Origin: Prevotella sp. UBA2742
GTDB taxonomy: Bacteria; Bacteroidota; Bacteroidia; Bacteroidales; Bacteroidaceae
Assembly: GCA_002353485.1 (NCBI GenBank)
Contig: DEJS01000018.1
Span: 54,575 to 118,574, forward strand
Length of the DNA stretch: 64,000 nt
Direction of reading: 5' to 3'
In this document: one piece after another, positions 17,854 through 26,898 of the stretch
Numbering within the stretch: the stretch's first letter is position 1
How the letters are laid out: the number at the start of each line of letters is the position of its first letter
Program-made: the position numbers and the translations under genes
Notes under the pieces: model-generated
What the model saw: only the letters and a program-made list of their open reading frames with translations
Databases searched by the model: none
Told to the model about the DNA's origin: nothing

Positions 17854-18741
17854 TTACTTCAGTTTGTCCTTAATAGCTTGTTCTTCGTCAGCACTGAGGC
17901 GGGTGAGCGGCATGAGCATCCAGGGCTCGCAGAGGCCTTTGGTCTGCATCATCACCTTCAGGGCGGTGAGGCTCTGGCCGAGGGTGCGGTCCTTTTGGTA
18001 TATCTTGGCTATCTCGTTGGTCTCGTCCTGCAGGCGGTTGGCTTCCTGCATGTCGCCACGGACGGCAGCGTCGAACAGTTGTTGGAACATTTCGGGCACA
18101 TAGTTGCCTGTTGAGGGCACGATGCCATTGCCCCCTAACTCTAACGAATGGGCACTTTGTGCTGCCCAGCCGCAGAAGTAGGCAAAGTCGTCGCGGCCCT
18201 TGGCTATCTCGATGCACTGCGCCATGCGTTCCAGGTCGCGCTCAGAGTCCTTCAGACCCACGATGTTGGGGTGGTCGGCCAGGCGCTTGATGACGTCAAC
18301 GGGAATAGACATGTGTGTCGTGGCCAGGATGTTGTACAGCATCAGCGGACCGGTGATGCAGTCGGCCAGCGCCCGGTAGTATTCGTACATCTGTTCCTCG
18401 GTCAGCGCGTAGTAGGTGGGCAGCGTGGCCACGATGACGTCGGCACCAAGGGCGGTGTAGACCTCGGCCTGGCGCACCTGCTCGCTGAAGCAGTTGCCCG
18501 TCAGTCCGGCATAAATCAGAATGCGACCTGCAGCAGCCTTCACTGCCGTTTCTACAAACAGCTGACCGTCAGCCTGTGAGACGCTGTTGCCCTCGCCAGT
18601 AGTACCCATGAGCAGGGGTGATACCTTGTTGTCTGCAAAAAAACTGATAATACGCTGCACGGCTTCCACGTCGAGCCGTCCGTCCTGGGTGACGGGGGTG
18701 ACCATAGGCACCACCACACCACGATACTTACTGTTGTTCAT
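17854..18741 (-). CDS. DapA/NanA superfamily lyase (pyruvate aldolase), copy 1
   Basis: The start at 18741 gives a 295-residue protein of normal family length. An upstream extension lacks family similarity. TIM-barrel Schiff-base aldolase: GTTGEG near residue 45, the catalytic Tyr in LMLYN and the Schiff-base Lys in VGLKDS near 165. Family enzymes cleave or form pyruvate adducts (dihydrodipicolinate, N-acetylneuraminate, keto-deoxy sugar acids). It heads an operon with a sodium symporter and is not next to lysine genes, so a catabolic lyase is more likely than DapA. Given the four-carbon acid genes nearby, cleavage of Dha to pyruvate and a four-carbon aldehyde acid is proposed. Confidence 0.88.
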   Translation of the reverse strand: MNNSKYRGVVVPMVTPVTQDGRLDVEAVQRIISFFADNKVSPLLMGTTGEGNSVSQADGQLFVETAVKAAAGRILIYAGLTGNCFSEQVRQAEVYTALGADVIVATLPTYYALTEEQMYEYYRALADCITGPLMLYNILATTHMSIPVDVIKRLADHPNIVGLKDSERDLERMAQCIEIAKGRDDFAYFCGWAAQSAHSLELGGNGIVPSTGNYVPEMFQQLFDAAVRGDMQEANRLQDETNEIAKIYQKDRTLGQSLTALKVMMQTKGLCEPWMLMPLTRLSADEEQAIKDKLK

Positions 18742-18876
18742 ACGCTTTAAATCATTATTATATTTCCTTGTATATGAAAGACGTACGATAGTTGCAATAG
18801 TCATCAGTGTTTTGGGATTAACTATTTTTTGCAATTATTTCTTCTCCAAAAGTGTACATGGTAAGGGAATAATTTG

Positions 18877-18884
18877 TATCTTTG
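18877..18884 (+). promoter_or_regulatory. Probable nrdDG promoter
   Basis: Perfect TATCTTTG -7 element, followed by a leader of about 230 nt before nrdD at 19118. It lies in the 376-bp gap divergent from the DapA-like lyase gene. Confidence 0.65.
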
Positions 18885-18908
18885 CACTCGATTCGGGTTG
18901 ACCGGAGT

Positions 18909-18988
18909 GGAGAACTTTTCCAGACTGAAAAACTAAAAAGTTGTCCGAAATGGAAAACTTTCTTGAGCGGAAGGCTTTAAAAGTTTCC
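18909..18988 (+). promoter_or_regulatory. Two consecutive hairpins in the nrdD leader
   Basis: Hairpin 1 pairs GGAGAACTTTT (18909-18919) with AAAAGTTGTCC (18936-18946), 10 of 11 bp. Hairpin 2 pairs GGAAAACTTT (18952-18961) with AAAAGTTTCC (18979-18988), with a bulge. Both use the same GGA-ACTTT/AAAGT-CC design. They sit downstream of the predicted transcription start in an untranslated leader of about 230 nt. No known riboswitch was recognised. Confidence 0.55.
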
Positions 18989-19117
18989 CAAAAGCGGACG
19001 GAGAGAAAGAGCGTCATAGAAGTGAACTTTAGCCGTGTTTACAATCCTTACGAGAGGTTTTGAAGGCCTCTACAGTGTGTAAGTGTAACGACTATCAATA
19101 ACAATTTAAGATATACA

Positions 19118-21223
19118 ATGGAAATTAAGAATTTTACCATTACTAAACGCGACGGTTCGAAGGACCGCTTCTCGTTAGACAAAATTATGAACGCCATCGT
19201 TAAGGCGTTCGAGAGCGTGGATGAGCCTACAGACCTGGGAACGATTTCTAAGATTCTCAGTCATCTGGACATGCACGACGATATCAAGGTGGAGGACATC
19301 CAGAACCAAGTGGAGGAGGCTCTGATGCGCGAAGGCTTCTACCGCGTGGCCAAGTCGTTCATCCTGTATCGTCAGCAGCATACCGAGGACCGCGAGACGT
19401 TGGAGAAGATGAACTTCCTGTCGGAGTACATGGAGTCAGTGAATGCAGCCACCGGTTCGAAGTATGATGCCAATGCCAATGTGGAGCATAAGAATATTGC
19501 CACGCTGATTGGCGAACTGCCCAAGTCGAACTTCATCCGTCTGAACCGTCGCCTGCTGACAGATCGCATTAAGAAGATGTATGGCAAGCAGCTGGCTGAC
19601 GAGTATATTGACAAGCTGACGCACCACTTTATATATAAGAACGACGAGACGAGCCTTGCCAACTATTGTGCTTCTATTACCATGTACCCATGGCTTATTG
19701 GCGGTACGGTAGCTATAGGTGGTAACTCGACGGCTCCTACGAACTTGAAGTCGTTTGCAGGGGGCTTTGTCAATATGGTGTTCATGGTGAGCTCTATGCT
19801 CTCTGGTGCCTGTGCCACCCCTGAGTTCCTGATGTACATGAACTACTTCATTGGCAAGGAGTATGGCAAGGACTACTGGCAGCATCCGGAGCAGCAGGCT
19901 GACCTGTCGCTGAAGAAACGTAGTATTGACAAGGTGATTACGGACTATTTCGAGCAGATAGTGTATACGCTGAACCAACCTACCGGTGCCCGCAACTATC
20001 AGGCCGTATTCTGGAATGTGGCTTACTACGACCGCTATTACTTCGAGAGTATCTTTGGCGAGTTCTACTTCCCCGACGGAAGCCAGCCCGACTGGGACGG
20101 TCTGTCATGGTTGCAGAAGCGCTTCATGAAGTGGTTCAACCAAGAACGCACCAAGACGCTGCTGACCTTCCCCGTGGAGACCATGGCACTGTTGGTCGAT
20201 GAGAACGGAGAATGTAAGGACAAGGAGTGGGGCGACTTCACGGCAGAGATGTACAGCGAGGGACATTCGTTCTTTACCTATATGAGTGATAATGCCGACT
20301 CGCTCAGCTCATGCTGTCGTCTGCGCAATGAGATTACAGACAACGGCTTCAGCTATACGTTGGGTGCCGGCGGTGTGTCGACAGGTTCTAAGTCGGTGCT
20401 TACCATCAATCTGAACCGCTGCATTCAGTATGCCGTCAATCATAAGATGGACTATCTGGAGTATTTGAGCGAGATTATCGACCTGTGCCATAAGGTACAG
20501 AGTGCCTATAACGAGAATCTGAAAGAGCTGCAGGCTCATGGCATGCTGCCGCTTTTTGATGCGGGTTACATTAACATCTCGCGTCAGTACCTGACTATTG
20601 GTATCAACGGTCTCGTGGAGGCTGCAGAATTTATGGGTTTGAAGATTACTCCCAACGAGGAATACAAGAAGTTCGTACAGGGTATCTTAGGACTTATAGA
20701 GAAGTATAACAAGCAGTATCGTACGAAGGAACTGATGTTCAACTGTGAGATGATTCCTGCTGAGAATGTGGGTGTAAAGCATGCCAAGTGGGACCGTGAG
20801 GACGGCTACTTTGTGCCGCGCGACTGCTATAACAGCTATTTCTATGTAGTAGAGGATGATTCGCTGTCAGTCATTGACAAGTTCAAGTTGCACGGACGTC
20901 CCTATATCGAACATTTGACGGGTGGTTCTGCCCTGCACATGAATCTGGACGAACACCTCTCGAAGCAGCAGTACCTGCACCTGTTGAAGGTAGCTGCCCA
21001 GGAGGGTTGCAACTACTTCACGTTCAACATTCCCAACACTGTGTGCAATGAGTGTGGTCATATTGACAAGCGCTATCTTCACGAGTGTCCTAAGTGCCAC
21101 TCGAAGAACGTTGACTACATGACGCGTATTATCGGTTACCTGAAGCGTGTCTCTAACTTCTCACAGCCACGTCAGGAAGAGGCTGCCCGCCGCTTCTATG
21201 CCCATGCAGAACAGAACGTATAA
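19118..21223 (+). CDS. nrdD: Anaerobic (class III) ribonucleoside-triphosphate reductase
   Basis: A 701-residue glycyl-radical enzyme that makes deoxyribonucleotides without oxygen. An ATP-cone domain occupies about 3-95 (ITKRDGSKDRFSLDKI). The catalytic ten-stranded barrel follows. Near the C-terminus four cysteines form a zinc site (CNECG and CPKCH, about 645-665), then the glycyl radical loop RIIGYL. The length is normal for NrdD. It is followed after 3 bp by its activase NrdG, confirming the operon. The long hairpin-bearing leader suggests post-initiation regulation. Confidence 0.97.
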   Translation: MEIKNFTITKRDGSKDRFSLDKIMNAIVKAFESVDEPTDLGTISKILSHLDMHDDIKVEDIQNQVEEALMREGFYRVAKSFILYRQQHTEDRETLEKMNFLSEYMESVNAATGSKYDANANVEHKNIATLIGELPKSNFIRLNRRLLTDRIKKMYGKQLADEYIDKLTHHFIYKNDETSLANYCASITMYPWLIGGTVAIGGNSTAPTNLKSFAGGFVNMVFMVSSMLSGACATPEFLMYMNYFIGKEYGKDYWQHPEQQADLSLKKRSIDKVITDYFEQIVYTLNQPTGARNYQAVFWNVAYYDRYYFESIFGEFYFPDGSQPDWDGLSWLQKRFMKWFNQERTKTLLTFPVETMALLVDENGECKDKEWGDFTAEMYSEGHSFFTYMSDNADSLSSCCRLRNEITDNGFSYTLGAGGVSTGSKSVLTINLNRCIQYAVNHKMDYLEYLSEIIDLCHKVQSAYNENLKELQAHGMLPLFDAGYINISRQYLTIGINGLVEAAEFMGLKITPNEEYKKFVQGILGLIEKYNKQYRTKELMFNCEMIPAENVGVKHAKWDREDGYFVPRDCYNSYFYVVEDDSLSVIDKFKLHGRPYIEHLTGGSALHMNLDEHLSKQQYLHLLKVAAQEGCNYFTFNIPNTVCNECGHIDKRYLHECPKCHSKNVDYMTRIIGYLKRVSNFSQPRQEEAARRFYAHAEQNV

Positions 21224-21226
21224 GCC

Positions 21227-21709
21227 ATGCTGAAGTACGTTAATACAGGAATCGTTTTCCAAGAGATACCCGACGAGGTGACACTGGCAATTAATATTTC
21301 TAATTGCCCGTGTCACTGTCCGGGCTGTCACAGTAAGTATTTGTGGGATGATATTGGTATGCCCCTGAATACTGATGCTATTGACGATTTTGTGTCTCAG
21401 TATGGTACCGACATTACGTGTATCGCCTTCATGGGAGGCGATTGTGACCCGAAGGGGGTGAACCTTCTGGCGCAGTACATTCACGAGTACCACCCTCAGT
21501 TTCACGTGGCTTGGTATAGTGGTCGTATCCGTATACCATCAGTAGTGAACAAACAGGATTTTGACTTCATTAAGGTAGGTCCTTATATCAGTCATTTGGG
21601 ATCGCTGAAGTCAGCAACGACCAATCAGCGTATGTATCGGAGGCTGATGGACGGTACGTTTGAAGATATTACCTATCGCTTCTGGCGTAAGAAGGATATG
21701 GCGATATAG
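21227..21709 (+). CDS. nrdG: Anaerobic ribonucleotide reductase activating protein (radical SAM)
   Basis: A 160-residue radical SAM activase. The cluster motif CxxxCxxC is present as CPCHCPGC near residues 26-33, followed by GG-containing SAM-binding segments (FMGGDCDPKG). It generates the glycyl radical on NrdD using a 4Fe-4S cluster and S-adenosylmethionine. It starts 3 bp after nrdD. It converges on the histidine kinase gene with only 4 bp between stop codons, so no room remains for a conventional terminator. Confidence 0.96.
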   Translation: MLKYVNTGIVFQEIPDEVTLAINISNCPCHCPGCHSKYLWDDIGMPLNTDAIDDFVSQYGTDITCIAFMGGDCDPKGVNLLAQYIHEYHPQFHVAWYSGRIRIPSVVNKQDFDFIKVGPYISHLGSLKSATTNQRMYRRLMDGTFEDITYRFWRKKDMAI

Positions 21710-21713
21710 CATG

Positions 21714-22676
21714 TTAACTACTTTTTTTCAATGTAAATACGAAGCGCAGGCCGTGAGGGTCGGCGCTTTGTGCTTCTATGGTGCCTCCGTGAAGTGTTAC
21801 AGCATTCTTGACGATAGAAAGTCCTAACCCCGTGCCCCCTAAGGATCTGCTGCGCCCTTTGTCTATACGATAGAAGCGTTCAAAGATGCGTGTCAGGTGT
21901 TCTGCGCCAATGCCTGGTCCGTCGTCGCTGAAGGTGAACTTCCAATAGTGTCTCTGTTCTGTGGCAGTGAGTTCGATGGTGGCTCCATCACCGGCATAGT
22001 TGGAGGCATTGTCTATAAGGTTGCGGAAGATGCTATAAAGCAGCGAGACATTGCCCATGATGATGATATCGCCCTGTAGGCAGTTGCGGAATGTCTGCCT
22101 ATGTTTGGCCAGGGTGAGCGACGTTTCATTTACGATGTCAGAAACCAAGTGTGACACTTCTATGCGCTCCATGTTTAGTTGGTCTGGTGCATAGTCTATG
22201 CGGTTCAGTGTTGAGATGTCCTGTAACAGAGCTGTCAGCCGTGTCGCCTGACTGTAAGTGCGTTCTATGAACTGATTGAGGGTCTCTTTGCCGATGTCTG
22301 GATGGTTCTTTAATGTCTCAGCATAGCCAAGGATACTGGCAACGGGTGTCTTCAACTCGTGGGCGATATTGTTTGTAAGCTGTCGTCGCATTGCGTTTTC
22401 CTTGGCTGCCTGTTCACGGCTGATGCGCTGGTCCATTCTTCTGGCATAGCGGTTGAGCATCCAGGCGAGGCCTATCATAACGATGACGGAAAAGGCTATA
22501 AGGTGGTAGTCGGAAGGTTCTTCAAAGGGTGAGAAGTGACTTCGGTCGTAGTCTTCGAAAAGGATAAAGACAAGAGCAAAGGCAAAGAAGACAGACATGA
22601 CGCTAAGATACATCTTTCTTCCTTCGCTCATTTTCTTGAAGCTAAGGTGTAAAGGCCTTATTATTCGCTTCTTCAT
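21714..22676 (-). CDS. Sensor histidine kinase, PhoR-like
   Basis: A 320-residue kinase with two N-terminal transmembrane helices (about 22-41 and 58-75) and almost no periplasmic domain. HisKA has the H-box NIAHELKTPVASILGY near 110. HATPase_c has NLIDNASNYA (N-box), DDGPGIG and GGTGLGLSIVKNAV. It starts 3 bp after the response regulator stop, so they are co-transcribed. The pair follows two Na/Pi cotransporter genes on the same strand, which suggests phosphate-related control like PhoR/PhoB. The minimal extracytoplasmic region implies sensing through a partner or within the membrane. Confidence 0.92.
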   Translation of the reverse strand: MKKRIIRPLHLSFKKMSEGRKMYLSVMSVFFAFALVFILFEDYDRSHFSPFEEPSDYHLIAFSVIVMIGLAWMLNRYARRMDQRISREQAAKENAMRRQLTNNIAHELKTPVASILGYAETLKNHPDIGKETLNQFIERTYSQATRLTALLQDISTLNRIDYAPDQLNMERIEVSHLVSDIVNETSLTLAKHRQTFRNCLQGDIIIMGNVSLLYSIFRNLIDNASNYAGDGATIELTATEQRHYWKFTFSDDGPGIGAEHLTRIFERFYRIDKGRSRSLGGTGLGLSIVKNAVTLHGGTIEAQSADPHGLRFVFTLKKSS

Positions 22677-22679
22677 AGC

Positions 22680-23354
22680 TTAAATCTCCTCAAAACAATA
22701 GCCGTATCCCTGCCGGGTTGCGATAACGCCCGCATAAGAGCCTATCTTCTTGCGAAGGCGGGTGATATTGACATCTACCGTTCTGTCTGTTACAACGACA
22801 TCATCAGGCCAAACACGATCTAAGAGCTCCTGTCGTGTGAAGACATGATATTGCTCAGAGAGGAGGAGTACGAGAATCTCAAATTCAGTCCGTGTCAACG
22901 AGATGTTCTTCTTGTCTATTTGTACCGTTTTGTTGCTCAGGTTGACGGTGAGCCCTTTGTAGGTTAGTGTTTCTGGCTTCATGTTTGCAGTACGCCCCAG
23001 TACGGCATTAATCCTGGCTAGTACCTCACGTACGGAGAATGGCTTAGCGATGTAGTCGTCGGCCCCAAGGCTGAATCCCTGTAGTTTGTCCTCCTCAGTG
23101 TCTTTGGCTGTAAGGAAGATGATAGGAATCTGTTTTTTAAGTTCTTTGGCGAGTTCAAATCCTGACATGCCGTCCATCATGACGTCAAGAAGCAGCAAGT
23201 CGAAATGAGTACCGGCCGATTTGCTTTTCTCTATTTCCTCTAGTGCCTCTGCGGCTGAGTGTGCAATAGTAGTGTCGTAGCCCTCTACGTTCAGGTTGAA
23301 AGCCAGTATTTCGCACAGGTCATGTTCGTCGTCAATAATTAGTATTCGTTTCAT
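22680..23354 (-). CDS. OmpR/PhoB-family response regulator
   Basis: The start at 23354 is chosen because it begins MKRILIIDDEHD, the first receiver strand. The protein has 224 residues. The receiver domain spans 1-120, with phospho-accepting Asp in LLLLDVMMDG and Lys in YIAKPF. The winged-helix DNA-binding domain spans about 130-222, with LTRTEFEILVLL and VDVNITRLRKKIG. It works with the adjacent kinase. A strong promoter-like sequence lies only 5 bp before the start, within 25 bp of the Na/Pi gene stop, which suggests an independent and nearly leaderless transcript. Confidence 0.94.
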   Translation of the reverse strand: MKRILIIDDEHDLCEILAFNLNVEGYDTTIAHSAAEALEEIEKSKSAGTHFDLLLLDVMMDGMSGFELAKELKKQIPIIFLTAKDTEEDKLQGFSLGADDYIAKPFSVREVLARINAVLGRTANMKPETLTYKGLTVNLSNKTVQIDKKNISLTRTEFEILVLLLSEQYHVFTRQELLDRVWPDDVVVTDRTVDVNITRLRKKIGSYAGVIATRQGYGYCFEEI

Positions 23355-23359
23355 GGGGG

Positions 23360-23367
23360 CAAAGATA
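23360..23367 (-). promoter_or_regulatory. Promoter of the response regulator, predicted leaderless
   Basis: TATCTTTG on the minus strand with TTG exactly 20 bp upstream, an excellent match to the Bacteroidota consensus. The -7 box ends 5 bp before the ATG, so the expected start of transcription is at or next to the start codon. Confidence 0.6.
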
Positions 23368-23379
23368 CTAATTAATTTC

Positions 23380-25041
23380 CTAAATACCAAGTCTTGCCTG
23401 TACTACATTTACTACATAGTCGCCCAGTTTCTCGCATTCATTGATGAAGTCGTTGTACAGTGTACCCACGACATAGCTGTATTCACGTTTGTTAATGTTG
23501 TCTAGGTTGTCGGCTTTAAGTTGGTTGCGCAGGTCGTTGATGGCATTCTCTATATTAAGGGTGTCTGCAATGTTCTGTTCTCTGCGATGTCCTTTAATTA
23601 CCTGGTTCATCTGTGTCAACGCCTTGTCTACCAGTTCTACCATCTTCGTGATGTTTTCCATTTGTCTGGCAGTGTATTGTTTACCGTCTTCATGCTGTCT
23701 TTTCAGTACGTTGCTCAGGTTATAGCAGGCGTCGCCCACACTCTCCAGCTCGTCCACCTGGCGCATCATGCTGCGTATCTTCTCTTTTGTCTCGTCCGAC
23801 AGGTGGGCATTGCTCACCTGTTCCAGGTAGTTGGCGATGGCCAGTTCCATTTGGTCAGAATAGTCCTCCTGATAGGCTATCTCGTTCAAGAGTTTAGTAA
23901 ACTCCTTGTCGTTCTTTTCCTGCAATAGGTTCTTTACCATGCCGAACATGTCCTGCATGCGTTCGCCGAAACGGGCAGTCTCACGCTGTGCCTGAAGAAC
24001 TGCTATTTCTGGTGTTTTGATGAGGTTGCTCTCAATATACTGTAGATGGAAAGGCTCCTTTGGCTCCTCGTTGTCGGGTAGCAGGTGGTAGCATAGCTTC
24101 TCTATCTGTGGTATGAAGCCGATGAGCAACAGCGTGTTGGTGACGTTAAAGCAGGTGTGGAATGTAGCCAGCACTACGGGCAGCGATGCCCCATTGGCCA
24201 ATCGTAGTACTAAGTTAACAAAGGGGTAGAAGACGCACAGCACCCACGTCACTCCTATCAGGTTAAAGACGAGGTGAGCCAGTGCGGCCCGACGTGCCTC
24301 ACGGTTAGCACCCAGTGCAGCCAGATTGGCCGTTGCCGTAGTGCCGATGTTCTCGCCCATGACCAGGGCAATGCCCAGGTATATGGGCAGTACTCCTGTA
24401 GAACAGAGCATGATGGTGATGGCCATCACTGCTGCCGACGACTGTACGATGCAGGTAATGATGGTTCCAATGGCAAGGAAGGCCAGGATGGTCAGGTAGC
24501 TCTGGGTGTCGAAGGAGGCAAAAAACTGTACTACAGCATCGTTGTTGGCCAGGTCCAGTTCTTTTCCTGTTGTACTAAGCATGACGAGCGATAGGAACAT
24601 GAAGGCAATGCCGAACAGGAAGTCGCCCACGAAACGGTGACGCTGACGGTAGATGAGTATCATGCCTACGAAGAAGGCAGGAAACACAATATTCGTCAGG
24701 TCCATATCGTAGCCTAGCGATATAATCCATGCCGTCAGTGTCGTGCCGATGTTGGCTCCCATGATGACCGAAATGGCCTGTGCAAGGGTAAGCAGTCCGG
24801 CCGATACGAACGAGACAGTCATCACTGTAGTGGCTGAAGATGACTGTACGGCAGCCGTCACGCCTATGCCCGTCATAATACCTGTCCACCGATTGGTGGT
24901 CATTCGTCCGAGGATATGTCGTAACTGAGGACCTGCCATCTTTTGCAGGGCCTCACTCATCTGCTTCATACCAAAGATAAGCAGGCCTAAGGCTCCGAGA
25001 ATCTTTAGACCTGCCATCCAGTAGTTAGGATTTGTATCCAT
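23380..25041 (-). CDS. Na/Pi cotransporter family protein, copy B
   Basis: A 553-residue inner-membrane protein with the two inverted Na/Pi-cotransporter repeats: GVTAAVQSSSATTVMTVSFVSAGLL near 60-85 and CIVQSSAAVMAITIMLCSTG near 195. A C-terminal PhoU-like helical domain spans about 340-550. It takes up phosphate, or a related anion, with sodium. It shares architecture and many segments with the neighbouring copy at 25168-26886 and is clearly a paralogue. It is followed by the response regulator and kinase genes. It has its own promoter at 25094. Confidence 0.93.
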   Translation of the reverse strand: MDTNPNYWMAGLKILGALGLLIFGMKQMSEALQKMAGPQLRHILGRMTTNRWTGIMTGIGVTAAVQSSSATTVMTVSFVSAGLLTLAQAISVIMGANIGTTLTAWIISLGYDMDLTNIVFPAFFVGMILIYRQRHRFVGDFLFGIAFMFLSLVMLSTTGKELDLANNDAVVQFFASFDTQSYLTILAFLAIGTIITCIVQSSAAVMAITIMLCSTGVLPIYLGIALVMGENIGTTATANLAALGANREARRAALAHLVFNLIGVTWVLCVFYPFVNLVLRLANGASLPVVLATFHTCFNVTNTLLLIGFIPQIEKLCYHLLPDNEEPKEPFHLQYIESNLIKTPEIAVLQAQRETARFGERMQDMFGMVKNLLQEKNDKEFTKLLNEIAYQEDYSDQMELAIANYLEQVSNAHLSDETKEKIRSMMRQVDELESVGDACYNLSNVLKRQHEDGKQYTARQMENITKMVELVDKALTQMNQVIKGHRREQNIADTLNIENAINDLRNQLKADNLDNINKREYSYVVGTLYNDFINECEKLGDYVVNVVQARLGI

Positions 25042-25093
25042 ATATAGAAGTGTTGTATTAGTTCTTATCTTTGGTTTGTCTCTGTTGACAGTG

Positions 25094-25101
25094 CAAAGGT
25101 A
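25094..25101 (-). promoter_or_regulatory. Probable promoter of Na/Pi copy B
   Basis: TACCTTTG on the minus strand, 53 bp before the start at 25041, in the 126-bp gap between the two Na/Pi genes. This separates expression of copy B from copy A. Confidence 0.55.
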
Positions 25102-25167
25102 AGGCCTTTCTACGACACTTCCCCATAAATCATATTAAGTTACGGTTACGATATTGTTACATTAATG

Positions 25168-26886
25168 TTACTTACCCAGTCGGGCTTCGACAACGTTGAC
25201 GACGTAGTCGCCCAATTTCTCGCACTCAGAGATGAGGTCGGTATACATGGTGCCGATAGCGTAGTCGTATTCATGGTCGTTGATGGCCTGGATGTTGTCG
25301 CTCTTCAGTCGGTTGCGCAGTGCATTGATGTCGTTCTCGATGCGGAAGGTCTCGTTGATGTTCTGCTCTTCGCGACGTCCTGACAGTGTACGGTTCATCT
25401 GTGTCAGCGAGTCGTCGGTAAGCTGCATCATACCCCGCAGCTCCTGATACTGCTTTTCCGTGAATTCCTTTTGTGACTGCAGGTGACGGTTCAGCGTACG
25501 GGCCAGATTGAAGCAGGCGTCGCCGATAGACTCCAGCTCGCTGATTTGACGCATCATCTGGCGTATCTTATATTTTGTCTCGTCTGACAGGTGAGCGTCG
25601 CCAACCTGTTCCAAATAGCGGGCTATCTCTATCTCCATATTGTCGGAGATACCCTCGTATTTCTCAATACGTGAGTAGAGCTTGGTGAACTTGTCACCAT
25701 CTTTCTCTTCCAGCAGGTCACGTACCATGCCGAACATGCGTTGCATGCGGATGCCAAAGACGCCGATTTCTTTCTGGGCCTGTAGTACTGCGATTTCCGG
25801 TGTCTTGATGATACCAGACTGGATGTACTTGAGACGGGCTTCTTCCTCTTCCTCGTTTTCCTTCTGCTTGATGACTTTACATACCAGCTTCTCAATCTGT
25901 GGAATGAACCAGATGAGAATGCCTGTATTCGCCAGGTTGAAGCAGGTGTGGAAAGCAGCCAACACGAAACTTAACTTGGCAGCGTTAGCCAGGAAGACGG
26001 CATTGCCTACAGCTTCCTTGGTCATGGTGACGTCGTAGCCCACCAGTCCGCATACCATGTCGACGAAAGGCTTGAATACCAGCAGTATCCAGCAGACGCC
26101 AAACAGGTTGAAGAACATGTGTGCAAAAGCGGCGCGACGTGCCTGGGTACCTGCAGAGAGAGCTACAATATTCGATGTGACGGTGGTACCGATGTTCTCA
26201 CCCATTACTAATGCAATACCCTGATAGATGGGTAGCGCGCCACTCGAGCACAGTATCATGGTGATAGCCATTACTGCTGCAGACGACTGTACGCACATGG
26301 TCAGTACACCGCCAATGAGCAGGAACAGCAGAGTGGTAGTGAAGGCATGAGGGTCGAAACTGCTGAAGAAGTTAAGCACAGTCTGGTTATCGCCCAGATG
26401 CATGTCTATTCCCGTCTGGCGTAGCGTACCCAGTCCGAGAAACATAAAGGCCACACCAAACAGAAAGTCGCCCACCACACGGTTGCTTTTGCGGTAGATG
26501 AGTATGATGGCAATGAAAAACGCAGGATAGACGAAGTCCGTTATGTTGAATGAGAATCCTGCCGACATGATCCATGCCGTCAGTGTGGTACCGATGTTGG
26601 CACCCATGATGACGGATATGGCCTGTGCCAGTGTCAACAGTCCTGCCGAGACGAACGACACGGTCATTACCGTGGTTGCCGTCGATGACTGTACTGCAGC
26701 CGTCACACCCATACCTGTCAGCATGCCTGTGAATCGGTTGGTGGTCATGGCGCCTAAGACGTGTCGCAACTGCGGACCTGCCATTTTCTGCAGGGCGTCA
26801 CTCATGGTCTTCATACCATACATCAACAGTGCCAGCGACCCTAACAGGCGGAAGGCCAGCAATAGATAGTTTTGAGAATCTTCCAT
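25168..26886 (-). CDS. Na/Pi cotransporter family protein, copy A
   Basis: A 572-residue paralogue of the preceding copy with GVTAAVQSSTATTVMTVSF near 60 and MCVQSSAAVMAITMILCSSG near 200, about eight membrane helices and a C-terminal PhoU-like domain (about 355-570). The first motif has QSSTATT instead of QSSSATT, and the loop after helix six is longer (about 300-325). It starts only 12 bp after the fucP stop, so it may be read through from the fucP promoter. Two different transporters side by side suggest different affinity or anion preference. Confidence 0.93.
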   Translation of the reverse strand: MEDSQNYLLLAFRLLGSLALLMYGMKTMSDALQKMAGPQLRHVLGAMTTNRFTGMLTGMGVTAAVQSSTATTVMTVSFVSAGLLTLAQAISVIMGANIGTTLTAWIMSAGFSFNITDFVYPAFFIAIILIYRKSNRVVGDFLFGVAFMFLGLGTLRQTGIDMHLGDNQTVLNFFSSFDPHAFTTTLLFLLIGGVLTMCVQSSAAVMAITMILCSSGALPIYQGIALVMGENIGTTVTSNIVALSAGTQARRAAFAHMFFNLFGVCWILLVFKPFVDMVCGLVGYDVTMTKEAVGNAVFLANAAKLSFVLAAFHTCFNLANTGILIWFIPQIEKLVCKVIKQKENEEEEEARLKYIQSGIIKTPEIAVLQAQKEIGVFGIRMQRMFGMVRDLLEEKDGDKFTKLYSRIEKYEGISDNMEIEIARYLEQVGDAHLSDETKYKIRQMMRQISELESIGDACFNLARTLNRHLQSQKEFTEKQYQELRGMMQLTDDSLTQMNRTLSGRREEQNINETFRIENDINALRNRLKSDNIQAINDHEYDYAIGTMYTDLISECEKLGDYVVNVVEARLGK

Positions 26887-26898
26887 ATCTTGTGTATA

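Noticed and set aside
17854..18741. Biosynthetic DapA (lysine pathway) for either lyase copy
   Set aside because: Both copies are coupled to sodium symporters and sugar-acid or glycosidase genes, not to lysine genes.
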